DNA of 35,707 nt from CAZGVW01 sp964529265 (GCA_964529265.1 CAZGVW010000168.1:1-35707); one strand, 5' to 3'; shown: positions 24,968-33,478, counted from the stretch's first letter. The notes: generated from the sequence alone by a model not told the origin. A program made the numbers and translations.

Positions 24968-26169
24968 GGCAGCCTCCCGATGACCGGCAGTTCGCCCACG
25001 AGCGGCTTCGCGTACTGCACGAACGCCGCGCTCACGTTGTTGTGCCCAGCGATGAACTCCGCCGGCATGCGCCGCGTCTTGCCCGCCACCGAAGCCAGTT
25101 TCACGACCTTGTACTCCACCTTGTACGGAATCGTGCTCGTGCGCACGATCGCGACCGAGCCATCGATGTCCCCCGACATCGCCGCCTGCGCCGCGCGCAC
25201 ACCCGCCGCCCGCGCTTCCTGACGGTCCACCGGGCTCGCTTCCGGCCAGCAGCGCTGGAGATACCCGAACGTGTCCGCCCGCACCCGCGGCGGCTTGCCG
25301 CCCTTCGGCGTCAGACGCACGCGGATCAGGTTCGCCAGCCAGTCCCCCAGCGCGCCCGTGCCCGACAGCTGCACGTTGCCGTGCGCATCCCTCTCCTCGA
25401 GCCCGGACATCATCGCGCTGATCGGGTTCCCGTCGCGGTCATGAATCCCCTCGCTCACCGCGATCTGGCAGCGCCCGTGCTTCGTGTACACGCGGTCCAC
25501 GTCCGCGATGAACGCATCGCCGTCGAAATCCGTCTCCGGCAGATAGATCAGGTGCGGCCCATCGTCATCGCGCTGCCGCGCCAGGGCCGAGGCGGCCGTC
25601 AGAAACCCCGCGTGCCGCCCCATCACCACGTTCACCTTGATCCCCGGCAGCGCTTCGTTGTCCAGGTTGTCCCCCATGAACGCCATCGCCACGAAGCGCG
25701 CCGCCGAGCCGTAGCCCGGCGTGTGGTCATTCTCCATCAGGTCGTTGTCGATCGTCTTCGGAACGTGGAAACAGCGCAGTTCGTAGCCCGATTCGTTCGC
25801 CAGTTCGTTCACGATGCGGCACGTGTCCGCTGAGTCGTTTCCGCCGATGTAGAAGAAATACCGGATGTCGTGCTTCCGGCACGCATCGAAGATCTTCTCG
25901 CAATACGTCCGATCCGGCTTGTCGCGCGTCGAGCCCAGCGCCGCCGACGGCGTGAGCGCCACGCGCTCCAGCGCCTCGTCCGGCGCATCGCCCAGCAGCG
26001 CCACCTGCTCCCTCACCATCCCGCGCACGCCGTGCCGGGCGCCGTACACCGGCCTGATCGAACCGTGCCCGCGCAGCGTCTGCACCAGCCCCACCAGCGA
26101 TTGGTTGATCACCGCGGTCGGGCCGCCGGACTGGCCGATCACCGCCGCTCCGGGAATCACTGAAGCCAT
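24964..26169 (-). CDS. 6-phosphofructokinase, predicted PPi-dependent
   Basis: 401 residues. The nucleotide/phosphate loop is GQSGGPTAVINQSL (12-25) rather than the GGDAPGMN of ATP enzymes. The donor-selective positions read YIGGNDSADT (Asp112 at the place of Gly104 in E. coli PfkA) and VPKTIDND (Lys138 at the place of Gly124). Those two residues mark PPi-dependent enzymes, which are reversible. Substrate residues include TIDND and MGRHAGF. The ATG at 26169 has GGAGG 5 bases upstream. A TAGGAT lies further upstream at about 26226-26231 on the minus strand. It leads a three-gene operon with the asparaginase-like and ThiF-like genes. Confidence 0.93.
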   Translation of the reverse strand: MASVIPGAAVIGQSGGPTAVINQSLVGLVQTLRGHGSIRPVYGARHGVRGMVREQVALLGDAPDEALERVALTPSAALGSTRDKPDRTYCEKIFDACRKHDIRYFFYIGGNDSADTCRIVNELANESGYELRCFHVPKTIDNDLMENDHTPGYGSAARFVAMAFMGDNLDNEALPGIKVNVVMGRHAGFLTAASALARQRDDDGPHLIYLPETDFDGDAFIADVDRVYTKHGRCQIAVSEGIHDRDGNPISAMMSGLEERDAHGNVQLSGTGALGDWLANLIRVRLTPKGGKPPRVRADTFGYLQRCWPEASPVDRQEARAAGVRAAQAAMSGDIDGSVAIVRTSTIPYKVEYKVVKLASVAGKTRRMPAEFIAGHNNVSAAFVQYAKPLVGELPVIGRLP

Positions 26170-26243
26170 GAAATCCTCCGCTGAGGCCGCAGGGATGGCA
26201 TCGGAACACGCTCCACCAACTGCGCCATCCTAACGGCCCTCGC

Positions 26244-26249
26244 TAGACT
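26244..26249 (+). promoter_or_regulatory. -10-like TAGACT, leaderless lipoprotein gene promoter
   Basis: TAGACT ends 7 bases before ATG 26257, with no Shine-Dalgarno sequence between. Confidence 0.45.
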
Positions 26250-26256
26250 GGCGCCA

Positions 26257-26880
26257 ATGTCACACCGGCACGCCGCTGCAGCGATGATGGCCCTCGCCTC
26301 GGCGCTTGCCGCGGCAGGGTGCGCCGCGCCCAAGGCCGTCACCTTCGAGGCGCCTCCCGGCCGCTATGCCGAGGCCTTCGAGGCCGCCCGCAACGAACTC
26401 CGCGCCGCCGGCTTCGAACTCGATCGCGTGGATGCCCAGAGCGGTGTCATCACCACCCGCGCCCGCGCCTCCGCTGGCGTTTTCACGCCTTGGATCGGCG
26501 ACGAATCGACCCCCGAGGCGGAGTTCGAGAGCACGCTGAACCTCCAGCGCCGGCATGTCCGCATCGACTTCGAGCCGGCGACGATCGCCGCGGCTGGTGG
26601 CCAACCGCCACCCGCCGACACCGCCTCGCCCGTGGACCTCAGGGCTTACTCAGGCCCCATCCAGGCGCGCGTATCGGTCTCCATCGAGCGCCGTTCCCGC
26701 ACCGGCCTGCAGGTTTCAGATGTGTCGGTCCGCCTGATGAACCAGACCACCGATCCGTCGCCCGCCGGACCCCGACCCGCGGCTTGGCGGGTGGTGAGGG
26801 AGGATGAGGCCTTGGCGGGCCGTCTGGCGGGGCAGATCGCCCACGCCCTGGCGGGGGCGCCGTCCGGGACAGGTGACTGA
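26257..26880 (+). CDS. Predicted lipoprotein of unknown function
   Basis: 207 residues. The N-terminus ends in ALAAAGCAAPK, giving a lipid-modified Cys22, though the lipobox has Ala in place of Leu at -3. The rest is a small soluble domain: APPGRYAEAFEAARNELRAA, then VDAQSGVITTRARA, a region of repeated beta-type hydrophobic patterns (RRHVRIDFEP, ARVSVSIERR, QVSDVSVRLM) and a C-terminal helix. The pattern (helix, then several strands, all after a signal) recalls small outer-membrane-anchored proteins of the DUF4136 kind, but I cannot place it. The intrinsic terminator at 26893-26913 follows. Confidence 0.72.
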   Translation: MSHRHAAAAMMALASALAAAGCAAPKAVTFEAPPGRYAEAFEAARNELRAAGFELDRVDAQSGVITTRARASAGVFTPWIGDESTPEAEFESTLNLQRRHVRIDFEPATIAAAGGQPPPADTASPVDLRAYSGPIQARVSVSIERRSRTGLQVSDVSVRLMNQTTDPSPAGPRPAAWRVVREDEALAGRLAGQIAHALAGAPSGTGD

Positions 26881-26892
26881 GATTCGCGGATT

Positions 26893-26913
26893 ATGCCCCG
26901 TTTGGGGCATTTT
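26893..26913 (+). terminator. Intrinsic terminator after lipoprotein gene
   Basis: ATGCCCC, loop GTTT, GGGGCAT (7-base-pair stem), with TTTT at 26910-26913 including the stem end, 12 bases after the stop. The T run is short but in G+C-rich DNA it stands out. Confidence 0.6.
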
Positions 26914-27044
26914 GAGGGGCTACTATTGAAATCGGCCCGTTGGGCCTCTTCCGGGAGATGGCCGCCAAGAACGGGAACACCCAAGACCGCGCACTCGAAG
27001 AATCTGTTGCCGAGTCGCCTTTCCAGGGTTGAAAGGAGAACGCG

Positions 27045-27887
27045 ATGGATAGGGACCTCAACTCATGCTCGCGCCACATCTCGATGGTGGCGGCGATCAC
27101 GGAGTCAGTCTGCTCACTGCCCGCTGTCGCTACGCTTTCGTGGTGTGACGACGCCGCGGAGACGCTCTTGGCGCTCCGCCGCCGCATCGTCGCCACCGTC
27201 TCGATCGGCCGCCTCGACGCCTCCGGCGCCGTGGCGGATGTCGAAGTTTCCGGGGCCGCGGCTTCCGGGCTCGAACCGCATCGTTTGCTCGGCGTCCGCC
27301 GCATCATCAGCGGCGAGCAGCCGCGCCGATGGGCGCTGGGGCCGGGGGCGCTCGATTCAGGCGCACGGGCCGTGCGCCTCTCCTCGACCGGCTCGTTCGA
27401 GGCATGGCGGTCATCCGCCGCCGGCCGCGCATGGGCGGATCTGGGCGTCAACGACATGGCGATCGGCGCCGCCTCGCTTCGCGCCTCGGCGCCGGAGCGT
27501 GTGGTGGTGGTCGAATGCGGCCTCGGCGCGGGGGAAGCGCCGCTCACCGATCACGAGGTATCGGTGCTCCAGGCGGCGATGGCCCCCCTCTCCGGACGGG
27601 CCGCGCTCGCGTTCGGCGCCGCGCCGATCGATCCCTCCGCGGCGCTCACCGCCCGCGAGCAGGAGGTGCTGGAGCAACTGACGCTCGGCAAGAGCGTGAA
27701 GGAAATCGCCGCCGAACTCACGCGCAGCCCGCACACGGTTCACGATCACGTGAAGAGCCTGCACAGGAAACTGAATGCCTCCAGCCGCGGCGAACTCATT
27801 GCCCGGGCTTTGGGCCACATCGGCGCCTCGGAAACACGCCGCCGCGCCGGCTCACCCGAGCGCGATCACGAACTCATGACCGCCTGA
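27045..27887 (+). CDS. LuxR-type transcriptional regulator
   Basis: 280 residues. The C-terminal LuxR/GerE HTH lies at about 201-256 (LTAREQEVLEQLTLGKSVKE, then IAAELTRSPHTVHDHVKSLH). The N-terminal 200 residues have no receiver: no DD pair or phosphoacceptor. They look like a small mixed sensor domain, perhaps GAF- or PAS-like, with many Arg and Ala residues and Cys at 8, 23 and 34. The ATG at 27045 has AGGAG 6 bases upstream, so this gene is not leaderless. A TACTAT at 26921-26926 could be its -10, giving a leader of about 110 bases with a GGCCC-GTT-GGGCC hairpin (26934-26946). A lone autonomous sensor-regulator; the target genes are unknown. Confidence 0.87.
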   Translation: MDRDLNSCSRHISMVAAITESVCSLPAVATLSWCDDAAETLLALRRRIVATVSIGRLDASGAVADVEVSGAAASGLEPHRLLGVRRIISGEQPRRWALGPGALDSGARAVRLSSTGSFEAWRSSAAGRAWADLGVNDMAIGAASLRASAPERVVVVECGLGAGEAPLTDHEVSVLQAAMAPLSGRAALAFGAAPIDPSAALTAREQEVLEQLTLGKSVKEIAAELTRSPHTVHDHVKSLHRKLNASSRGELIARALGHIGASETRRRAGSPERDHELMTA

Positions 27888-27924
27888 GCCCACGGCACCG
27901 GAGCCCGCGGCATCGTGCCGCAGG

Positions 27925-27930
27925 TACACT
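27925..27930 (+). promoter_or_regulatory. -10-like TACACT, leaderless uracil-DNA glycosylase promoter
   Basis: TACACT ends 6 bases before ATG 27937. No Shine-Dalgarno sequence. Confidence 0.45.
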
Positions 27931-27936
27931 CCGGCC

Positions 27937-28659
27937 ATGGAGCAGGCCATCGAACTCCGCGCCCGCCGCGTCGCGCGGCAGCACGCCGAAACCGCGCGCC
28001 TGATGGGCGCGGATTTTCTTCCGCTGCCCGCCCGCGGCGGCGTCTCCGCCGAGGTGACCCACTCTGCGCCCGCCACCGCCGCCGCCGCCGAGCGCCAGGC
28101 CGCGCTCGATGCCCTCCGCGCCCGCCACGACGCCGAGTGCCCGCACTGCACCGCCGCCACGGCCCACACGCGCACCGTCTTCGGCGAGGGGAGCCCGGAG
28201 GCGCGGCTCATGTTCGTCGGCGAAGCGCCCGGCGCGGAGGAAGACCGCACTGGCCGCCCCTTCGTCGGTCGCGCGGGGCAACTGCTCAACGAGATGATCA
28301 AGGCCATGGGCCTCCAGCGCGAGGAGGTCTACATCGCCAACGTGCTCAAGAGCCGCCCCCCCAACAACGCCACGCCCACGGCCGATGAGGCCTCACGCTG
28401 CGGGCCATATCTGCTCGAGCAGATCAGGATCATCCAGCCGGAGGTCATCGTCACGCTCGGCCGACCCGCGGCTCAACTGCTGCTGAACACCACGGAATCC
28501 ATGACGAGCATGCGCGGCCGATGGCGAGAGTACGCGGGCGTGCCCCTCATGCCCACGTTCCATCCGGCCTTTCTGCTGCGACAGTACACGCCGGAGAACC
28601 GCCGCAAGGTGTGGTCGGACCTTCAGCAGGTCATGGATCGGCTGGGGCTGAAGGTGTGA
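27937..28659 (+). CDS. Family 4 uracil-DNA glycosylase with one Fe-S ligand replaced by Ser
   Basis: Removes uracil from DNA in base excision repair. 240 residues with a 60-residue N-terminal extension. The catalytic motif GEAPGAEEDRTGRPFVGRAG (95-114) and the TFHPAFLLR segment (207-215) are intact. Family 4 enzymes hold a 4Fe-4S cluster with four Cys. Here Cys68 and Cys71 (CPHC) and Cys155 (ASRCGPYL) are present, but the third, in the usual VKCRPP motif, reads LKSRPP (Ser139). The spacing to the others (67 and 15 residues) fits that place. The codon is AGC, so this is not a call error of one base to Cys in the wrong frame. The cluster may be altered, or Ser may ligate it. It converges with frr. 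Confidence 0.93.
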   Translation: MEQAIELRARRVARQHAETARLMGADFLPLPARGGVSAEVTHSAPATAAAAERQAALDALRARHDAECPHCTAATAHTRTVFGEGSPEARLMFVGEAPGAEEDRTGRPFVGRAGQLLNEMIKAMGLQREEVYIANVLKSRPPNNATPTADEASRCGPYLLEQIRIIQPEVIVTLGRPAAQLLLNTTESMTSMRGRWREYAGVPLMPTFHPAFLLRQYTPENRRKVWSDLQQVMDRLGLKV

Positions 28660-28663
28660 CGCC

Positions 28664-28689
28664 GCGCAGGCCCGCGGTGGCGCCTGCGC
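28664..28689. terminator. Bidirectional hairpin between the glycosylase and frr genes
   Basis: GCGCAGGC (28664-28671) and GCCTGCGC (28682-28689) are perfect reverse complements around a 10-base loop, between stops at 28659 and 28702. There is no T run. Confidence 0.4.
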
Positions 28690-28701
28690 CCGCAGGCCTC
28701 C

Positions 28702-29268
28702 TCACACGTCCATGATTTCCTTCGTCTTCTCGTCCACCACCTTGTCCACGAGCGTCTCGTGCTGCTTGAGGAGGTCCTGAATCTCCTCCTTCAGCGTCTC
28801 GATCTCGTCCTCGGGGTAGTGGGCGCCCGGCGCCTTGGCCATCTGCTCGGTGTGCTTGTTGGCGTCGCGGCGGACGTTGCGGATCGCGACCTTCGTCTCC
28901 TCCGCCGTCTTCTTGGCGTGCGCCACGAGTTGCTTGCGGCGATCGGTCGAGAGCGCGGGGATGTTGATCCGGATCTGCTTCCCGTCCACGTTCGGGTTCA
29001 GCCCGAGGTCGGAGGTCTCGATCGCCTTGCGGATCTCGCCGATCGAGCCCGCGTCGAAGGGCTTGATCAGAATCTGCGTCGCCTCCGGCACGCTGATCGA
29101 GGCGAGGGCCTTCAGGTCCGTCGCCGTGCCGTAGTAATCCACCTTGATGTATTCGACCAGCGCGGACGTCGCCCGCCCCGTGCGCAGCCCGCGGAGTTCC
29201 CCCCGCAGGTGCTCGAGGGCCTTGTCCATCCGCTCCTTGGAGTCCTTGAGGATCGAATCGGGCGTCAT
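28702..29268 (-). CDS. frr: Ribosome recycling factor
   Basis: With EF-G it splits the post-termination ribosome. 188 residues, normal for the family (about 185). Motifs: LRGLRTGRATSALVE, VDYYG, and NPNVDGKQIRINIPALSTDR, then RRKQLVAHAKKTAEE and KHTEQM. The ATG at 29268 has AGGAG 8 bases upstream. Usual neighbours pyrH and tsf are absent from the window. A TATCAT (29324-29329) may be its -10, leaving a leader of about 50 bases. Confidence 0.97.
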   Translation of the reverse strand: MTPDSILKDSKERMDKALEHLRGELRGLRTGRATSALVEYIKVDYYGTATDLKALASISVPEATQILIKPFDAGSIGEIRKAIETSDLGLNPNVDGKQIRINIPALSTDRRKQLVAHAKKTAEETKVAIRNVRRDANKHTEQMAKAPGAHYPEDEIETLKEEIQDLLKQHETLVDKVVDEKTKEIMDV

Positions 29269-29323
29269 GGTGCAGGCTCCTGCCGCTCTCGCCGCGGCGT
29301 GCGCCGGCGGCGGGCGGGCGGAG

Positions 29324-29329
29324 ATGATA
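29324..29329 (-). promoter_or_regulatory. -10-like TATCAT for frr
   Basis: TGTTATCATC on the minus strand contains TATCAT about 55 bases before the frr ATG. No clear -35. Confidence 0.35.
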
Positions 29330-29469
29330 ACAGCGCCTCCCGCCTCCCGCGCCCGATGTCGCGCGTGCGCAGCCCGCCAAAGAAGCCAGCCTCCGAGGAC
29401 GCCCCAGCCGGGCGGCCACGGAGGCCGGATCGAAAAGTCAGGAGTTTCCGCGCGCAGCCGCGCGTTTCG

Positions 29470-32400
29470 TCACCTCCGGCTCGGGCTCCCGAACACCCCC
29501 AGCACCCGCGCCAGGTCGGCGCTGTCCACCGTGCCGTCGCCGTTCACGTCCGCGGCCAGGTGCCCGCTGCCGTAGAAGCGAAGCACCAGCGCCACGTCCG
29601 ATGAGCCGACCACGCCGTCGGTGTCGATGTCCTCGCGCAGGTTCGCGATCACCGGGTTGCCGGCCTGCGGCTCGAGATCGACATACCACGCCAGACCGTA
29701 CTCGATCTCCGACGCCGGAAAGTTCCTGTATCCCGGCTGCGGCAAGGAGCGCACCTGACTGGTGATGTACCAGCCGCCGAAATCGAACTCCGTGCGGTTC
29801 CACGAAATGCGAATGAAGTAGTTGCCCGTGTCGATATCGGCCTGGGCGCCGCTGCCCGTGTTCGGGCCGAGCGCCAGGTGCGCGATATTCTGGTCGGGGC
29901 TCGGCGCCATCATGGCCGCGGGATCCGTCCGATCGCTCACGGCGACCGTCGTATCGGATCCACCGCCGATCGATCGACGCACCACCTCCAGCCGCAGATC
30001 CTCCTGCACGAACGCCGTCGCCCGCTGCGGGATGTCCTGCAGGAACTGCTTGCCATCGAACAGGTTGAATCCGATGTTCTCGACCAGGCCCGGACGCGGC
30101 GGCGTCGGCGTCGTCGCGTGCGTATCCCAGCCGATCATGTCGAGCGCGAGAAGGTCCGGCGTCTTCGGGTAGCCGAGGTTGTACTGGGTGGGGGCCCCCT
30201 CGGTGGGGTCGAACACGCCGGTCACCTGCGTCGCGCCCGTGATCTCGTCATCCAGCCAGGAGCCCGCGATGCGCCCGTCGCCGTTGAACTGCCCGGTCGA
30301 GAAGCTGTACTCCAGCGCAACGTCCTGCAGCACCGGATCCGGGAACGGCGCGAACATGCCCATCTCCGAGAACAGCAGCTTGACGTCGAAGACGGAGTCA
30401 ACTCCGGGCGTGAACTCGCGACGGAAGTCCGTGAACTCCTCCAGCGTCTCCGGCCGACCCGTCATGAGCGCCGGGCTGCCGTCGAACGAGAAGCGGAAGA
30501 GATCCAAGGCTGTCGGGAAGAACAGGCTCGCCGGATCGGGGAAGGCGTCCACACCGCTCACGAAACCCAGCGTGCGGCCGATCTCCCGCGTGAGCAGCAC
30601 CGAAAGGTCGATGGCGTTCGGGAGGATCCCGTCATAGGGATTCTCATCCATCGTCCGCCCGTTCTGCACCACGCTGATGCGGGCGTCGAACGGCATGTTC
30701 GGATCGGGCGGAACCTCGAACCCCAGCGCCCTGGCGTTCCCGGGCGTCAGCGCCAGCGCGCCGAACTGCTCCATCGTCACCTCGCCCAGCGCGGTCGTGA
30801 AGAAGAGTTCCTCCTCGTCCGCCGGGTCAGGCAGCGCATTCGCGATGTACCGCTCGAAGCGCGACGCGTCATCGATCATCGCCTGCCGCACCTCGCCGTA
30901 GTCCGCGCCGATCAGTCTCGTCTCAGTCACCGCCAGCACGCCCGGCATGTCCGGGATCAGGTCCACCATGATCGTCACGGTGACGTCGTCGGTGAGGCGG
31001 TTCTCCCAGATGGAGGCTGCGTACTGGAGGGCCTTCGTCAGCCGCGTGTTCGCCGCGGCTTCCGGCGTCAGCAGGAACTGGATGTCCAGCCCCGCGTTCG
31101 GCACGACGCTGTCATCCACGCCGAGGCGAATCAGGTCGCCCGGGCCCACCACGCCGCGCTCGCTCAGCCCCGCGCCCACCGGCGCTGGAACGATCGTCTG
31201 CTCCTGCCGGGCGGCGCCCTCCGCGCCCGCCACGCTGACGGTGCGTCCCCATCCCAGGTTCTGCGCCATCGCCATCTCGCGCCCATTGGGCCGCTGCGGC
31301 GCCTGCTCCGCCGCCGAGGAACGCAGCCCTTCGACGCTGCGCCGCGGCAACTTGATGTTCGACGGCACGAACAGGTCCGAGTCGATGAAGTGCAGCGGAC
31401 CTGCGAAGTTCGGCATATCCATTTCCTCGATTCGATCCCAGCACAGCGTCACATAGATGTCGCTGTTCTCAGAGATCGCCCCGAGCGGAATATCGAGCGT
31501 GCCCACCCCCAGCCTGCCGTGGTCCCACCCCGTGAAGCGGCGACCGTCATTGCCGCACGGCGGATTCGGGCAGTCGTTGCCGGGCCCGCCCGGTAGCGGA
31601 TTAGTGGGAGGTGGCGGGAACTCCCCGCCCGGACCCGAGCCGCCGTTGCCAAGACCAGGCCCGGGCCGTCCGGTGTAGCCCTCGCCCGGACCGGGTCGGA
31701 TGCCTCGCTGCGTCGGCTGCTGGCTCTCGTCGCCCGCGCCGGCCGGAGCGCCCTGCCCCGGCTCTGAAGGGGGAGCAATCACCGGAGGGATAGCGCCGCC
31801 GCCGGCGAAACTTGGAAGCTCGCATGGCGGCGAGCACCCAAGCGTCTCGTAGCTCGTAAACGCAACGTCGGGACGGGTTCCGGTGAACGAGATCTCCGTC
31901 TGCGTGTTGTCGTCCTCGTTGCCGAGAATGCCGTCGAGGCCGGCCGGCTGGAGGATGAACCCGGCCAGATTCTTGATGTCCCTCACATCGGCCGAGGGGA
32001 ACTGGTAGAAGAGTCGCTCCAGGTCGAGACGCCCCGCGCCCTCCTGCTCATCGAGCGCCTGGGTCGTGATGAGCACATCGCTCGCCATGTCGGGCATCAT
32101 GCGGTTGTTGAAGGAGAGTTTCTCGGCGGAGTTGAGCAGCACCGCCTTCGTCACCAGGTGCGAAGGCTTGCCGTTGAACCACAGCCCGTCCCGGATTCCG
32201 GCGTCGTGCACCAGTGCCGCGGCGCCCGCCACGATCGCGCACGCATAGTCCGTGCCCGTCCAGAAATCGCCGAACAGCACGGGCGAGGGGTTTTCTGAAG
32301 ACTCTGCGAGCGAGCCCGCCAGCGTAAGCTCCGTCCCAGGCGCCACGATGCTCACGCCCGGGTTCTGCTCGAAGAACTCCATGTCCATTGGCGGCGTTTC

Positions 32401-33372
32401 GGGGTCGCCCATCTGGAGCGGGTTGTCCGGGTCAAGGAGTTGCGTCTCCAGCGTGCGGAACCAGTGCACGACCGGTGTCCGGCCCGTGCCCGAATCCTGA
32501 TTGAGGGCGCTCCGCTGCTCGTTCAGAGCGCCCACGCCGATCATGTTCGCAGCGGCGCCCGGAGACGCCACCGTCCCCTCGGGCGGCATCAGGTCATCGA
32601 GCCCGGGCAACTCGTTGTCGTCGCCGATGGGGCAGACAATTGTCGCCCCCGTCCGGTGCGCGATCCAGTTGTACACCCGCGAATCGATGTCTTCGCCGCG
32701 CCGCCCGCCGGAGCCGCTCACGCGACCGAACGAAGAGCACACAACGCTGGCTACTTTGTACCTCTCGTACAATGGCGTGCCCGGCGTGCGATTTGCGTTG
32801 ATCGCGTCAATGATCGAGTTGGCGGTTGGCTGGTGCGTCGCCGCCAGCAGCGCAAAGGCCTGGGACGTTCCGGTTGTGCCGGTGGCGCCGCTCCGAAGTC
32901 CGGCTGCGAACCCGAACGTGATCACGGATGCGTCCGGCACGAGGCCGCCGACCTCACCGTTCACGGAATCCTGGCCCACCAGCGCGCTGGCGATCGAGGT
33001 GGCGTGCAGGCTATTCCACTGCGCCCGCCCGAAGCGGATGTTGCCCGGCTGCGAGAAGTCCGTGATTGTCTGAATCTGCGTAATCGGCTGCGTCGGCGCC
33101 GAGAGTGGCGTTCCCGTGAACGGCCACGCCATCCCCACGCTGATCTTGCCGTCGTACGACACGTGGTTCGGAACCGGCATGCCCGGCTCGACGATCGCCA
33201 CGATCACGTTCTCGCCGGTGTACCCCGCGTTCTCCCAGAGCCCCCACCGCAGGAACGTGCGCTCCCGCGTGATCGCCAACGCCGGCGACCCCACACCGAT
33301 CGCGAGCCCGCTGACGGAGAGCAGCAATCCGGTCTTCAAGGATCGGCCGCTGAACCTCTGAGTCCTCTTCAT
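29470..33372 (-). CDS. Secreted dockerin protein: pseudo-subtilisin fused to a pseudo-metalloprotease
   Basis: 1300 residues from the ATG at 33372 (GGAG 6 bases upstream). Signal peptide about 1-33 (LLLSVSGLAIGVGSPALA). Residues 45-440 are S8-like: IVAIVEPGMP has Glu62 where a catalytic Asp belongs, His123 in SLHATSIAS is kept, the oxyanion Asn area reads PIGDDNE, and WTGTDYACAIVAG has Asp375 where the nucleophile Ser belongs. A Pro/Gly linker with CPNPPC is at about 530-600. Residues 757-1083 resemble the NF038122 metalloproteases: ASIWENRL, then TREIGRTLGFVSGVD where HEIGH would be, with Arg929 and Arg933 replacing both His ligands, then PTALDLFRFSFDG and DLLALDMIGWD. A dockerin-like pair (VGSSDVALVLRFYG, DVNGDGTVDSADLARVLGVF) ends it. 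Probably a binding or scaffold protein, not an enzyme. Confidence 0.85.
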   Translation of the reverse strand: MKRTQRFSGRSLKTGLLLSVSGLAIGVGSPALAITRERTFLRWGLWENAGYTGENVIVAIVEPGMPVPNHVSYDGKISVGMAWPFTGTPLSAPTQPITQIQTITDFSQPGNIRFGRAQWNSLHATSIASALVGQDSVNGEVGGLVPDASVITFGFAAGLRSGATGTTGTSQAFALLAATHQPTANSIIDAINANRTPGTPLYERYKVASVVCSSFGRVSGSGGRRGEDIDSRVYNWIAHRTGATIVCPIGDDNELPGLDDLMPPEGTVASPGAAANMIGVGALNEQRSALNQDSGTGRTPVVHWFRTLETQLLDPDNPLQMGDPETPPMDMEFFEQNPGVSIVAPGTELTLAGSLAESSENPSPVLFGDFWTGTDYACAIVAGAAALVHDAGIRDGLWFNGKPSHLVTKAVLLNSAEKLSFNNRMMPDMASDVLITTQALDEQEGAGRLDLERLFYQFPSADVRDIKNLAGFILQPAGLDGILGNEDDNTQTEISFTGTRPDVAFTSYETLGCSPPCELPSFAGGGAIPPVIAPPSEPGQGAPAGAGDESQQPTQRGIRPGPGEGYTGRPGPGLGNGGSGPGGEFPPPPTNPLPGGPGNDCPNPPCGNDGRRFTGWDHGRLGVGTLDIPLGAISENSDIYVTLCWDRIEEMDMPNFAGPLHFIDSDLFVPSNIKLPRRSVEGLRSSAAEQAPQRPNGREMAMAQNLGWGRTVSVAGAEGAARQEQTIVPAPVGAGLSERGVVGPGDLIRLGVDDSVVPNAGLDIQFLLTPEAAANTRLTKALQYAASIWENRLTDDVTVTIMVDLIPDMPGVLAVTETRLIGADYGEVRQAMIDDASRFERYIANALPDPADEEELFFTTALGEVTMEQFGALALTPGNARALGFEVPPDPNMPFDARISVVQNGRTMDENPYDGILPNAIDLSVLLTREIGRTLGFVSGVDAFPDPASLFFPTALDLFRFSFDGSPALMTGRPETLEEFTDFRREFTPGVDSVFDVKLLFSEMGMFAPFPDPVLQDVALEYSFSTGQFNGDGRIAGSWLDDEITGATQVTGVFDPTEGAPTQYNLGYPKTPDLLALDMIGWDTHATTPTPPRPGLVENIGFNLFDGKQFLQDIPQRATAFVQEDLRLEVVRRSIGGGSDTTVAVSDRTDPAAMMAPSPDQNIAHLALGPNTGSGAQADIDTGNYFIRISWNRTEFDFGGWYITSQVRSLPQPGYRNFPASEIEYGLAWYVDLEPQAGNPVIANLREDIDTDGVVGSSDVALVLRFYGSGHLAADVNGDGTVDSADLARVLGVFGSPSRR

Positions 33373-33378
33373 GAGCGT

Positions 33379-33382
33379 CTCC
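33379..33382 (-). promoter_or_regulatory. Ribosome binding site of the dockerin protein
   Basis: GGAG on the minus strand stands 6 bases before ATG 33372 and supports it over the in-frame TTG at 33384. Confidence 0.45.
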
Positions 33383-33472
33383 AAGCCCTATCTGGCGAAT
33401 CGAGTTCCCTGCTTCGTCAAGACCGGCTTCCCACGGGCGACCTCGGCGCATGCGATAGCCGCAAGACCATCA

Positions 33473-33478
33473 ATCCTA
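33473..33478 (-). promoter_or_regulatory. -10-like TAGGAT for the dockerin protein
   Basis: GGTAGGATTG on the minus strand, about 100 bases before the ATG at 33372. The 281 bases between this gene and the kinase gene hold nothing else I can support. Confidence 0.3.

Noticed and set aside
29449..29464. CGCGC/GCGCG hairpin after the dockerin gene stop
   Set aside because: Only five base pairs and no T tract; such pairs occur often in this G+C-rich sequence.
29878..31596. Plus-strand open frame of 572 codons
   Set aside because: It is antisense to the dockerin protein, which shows domain signals along its length.
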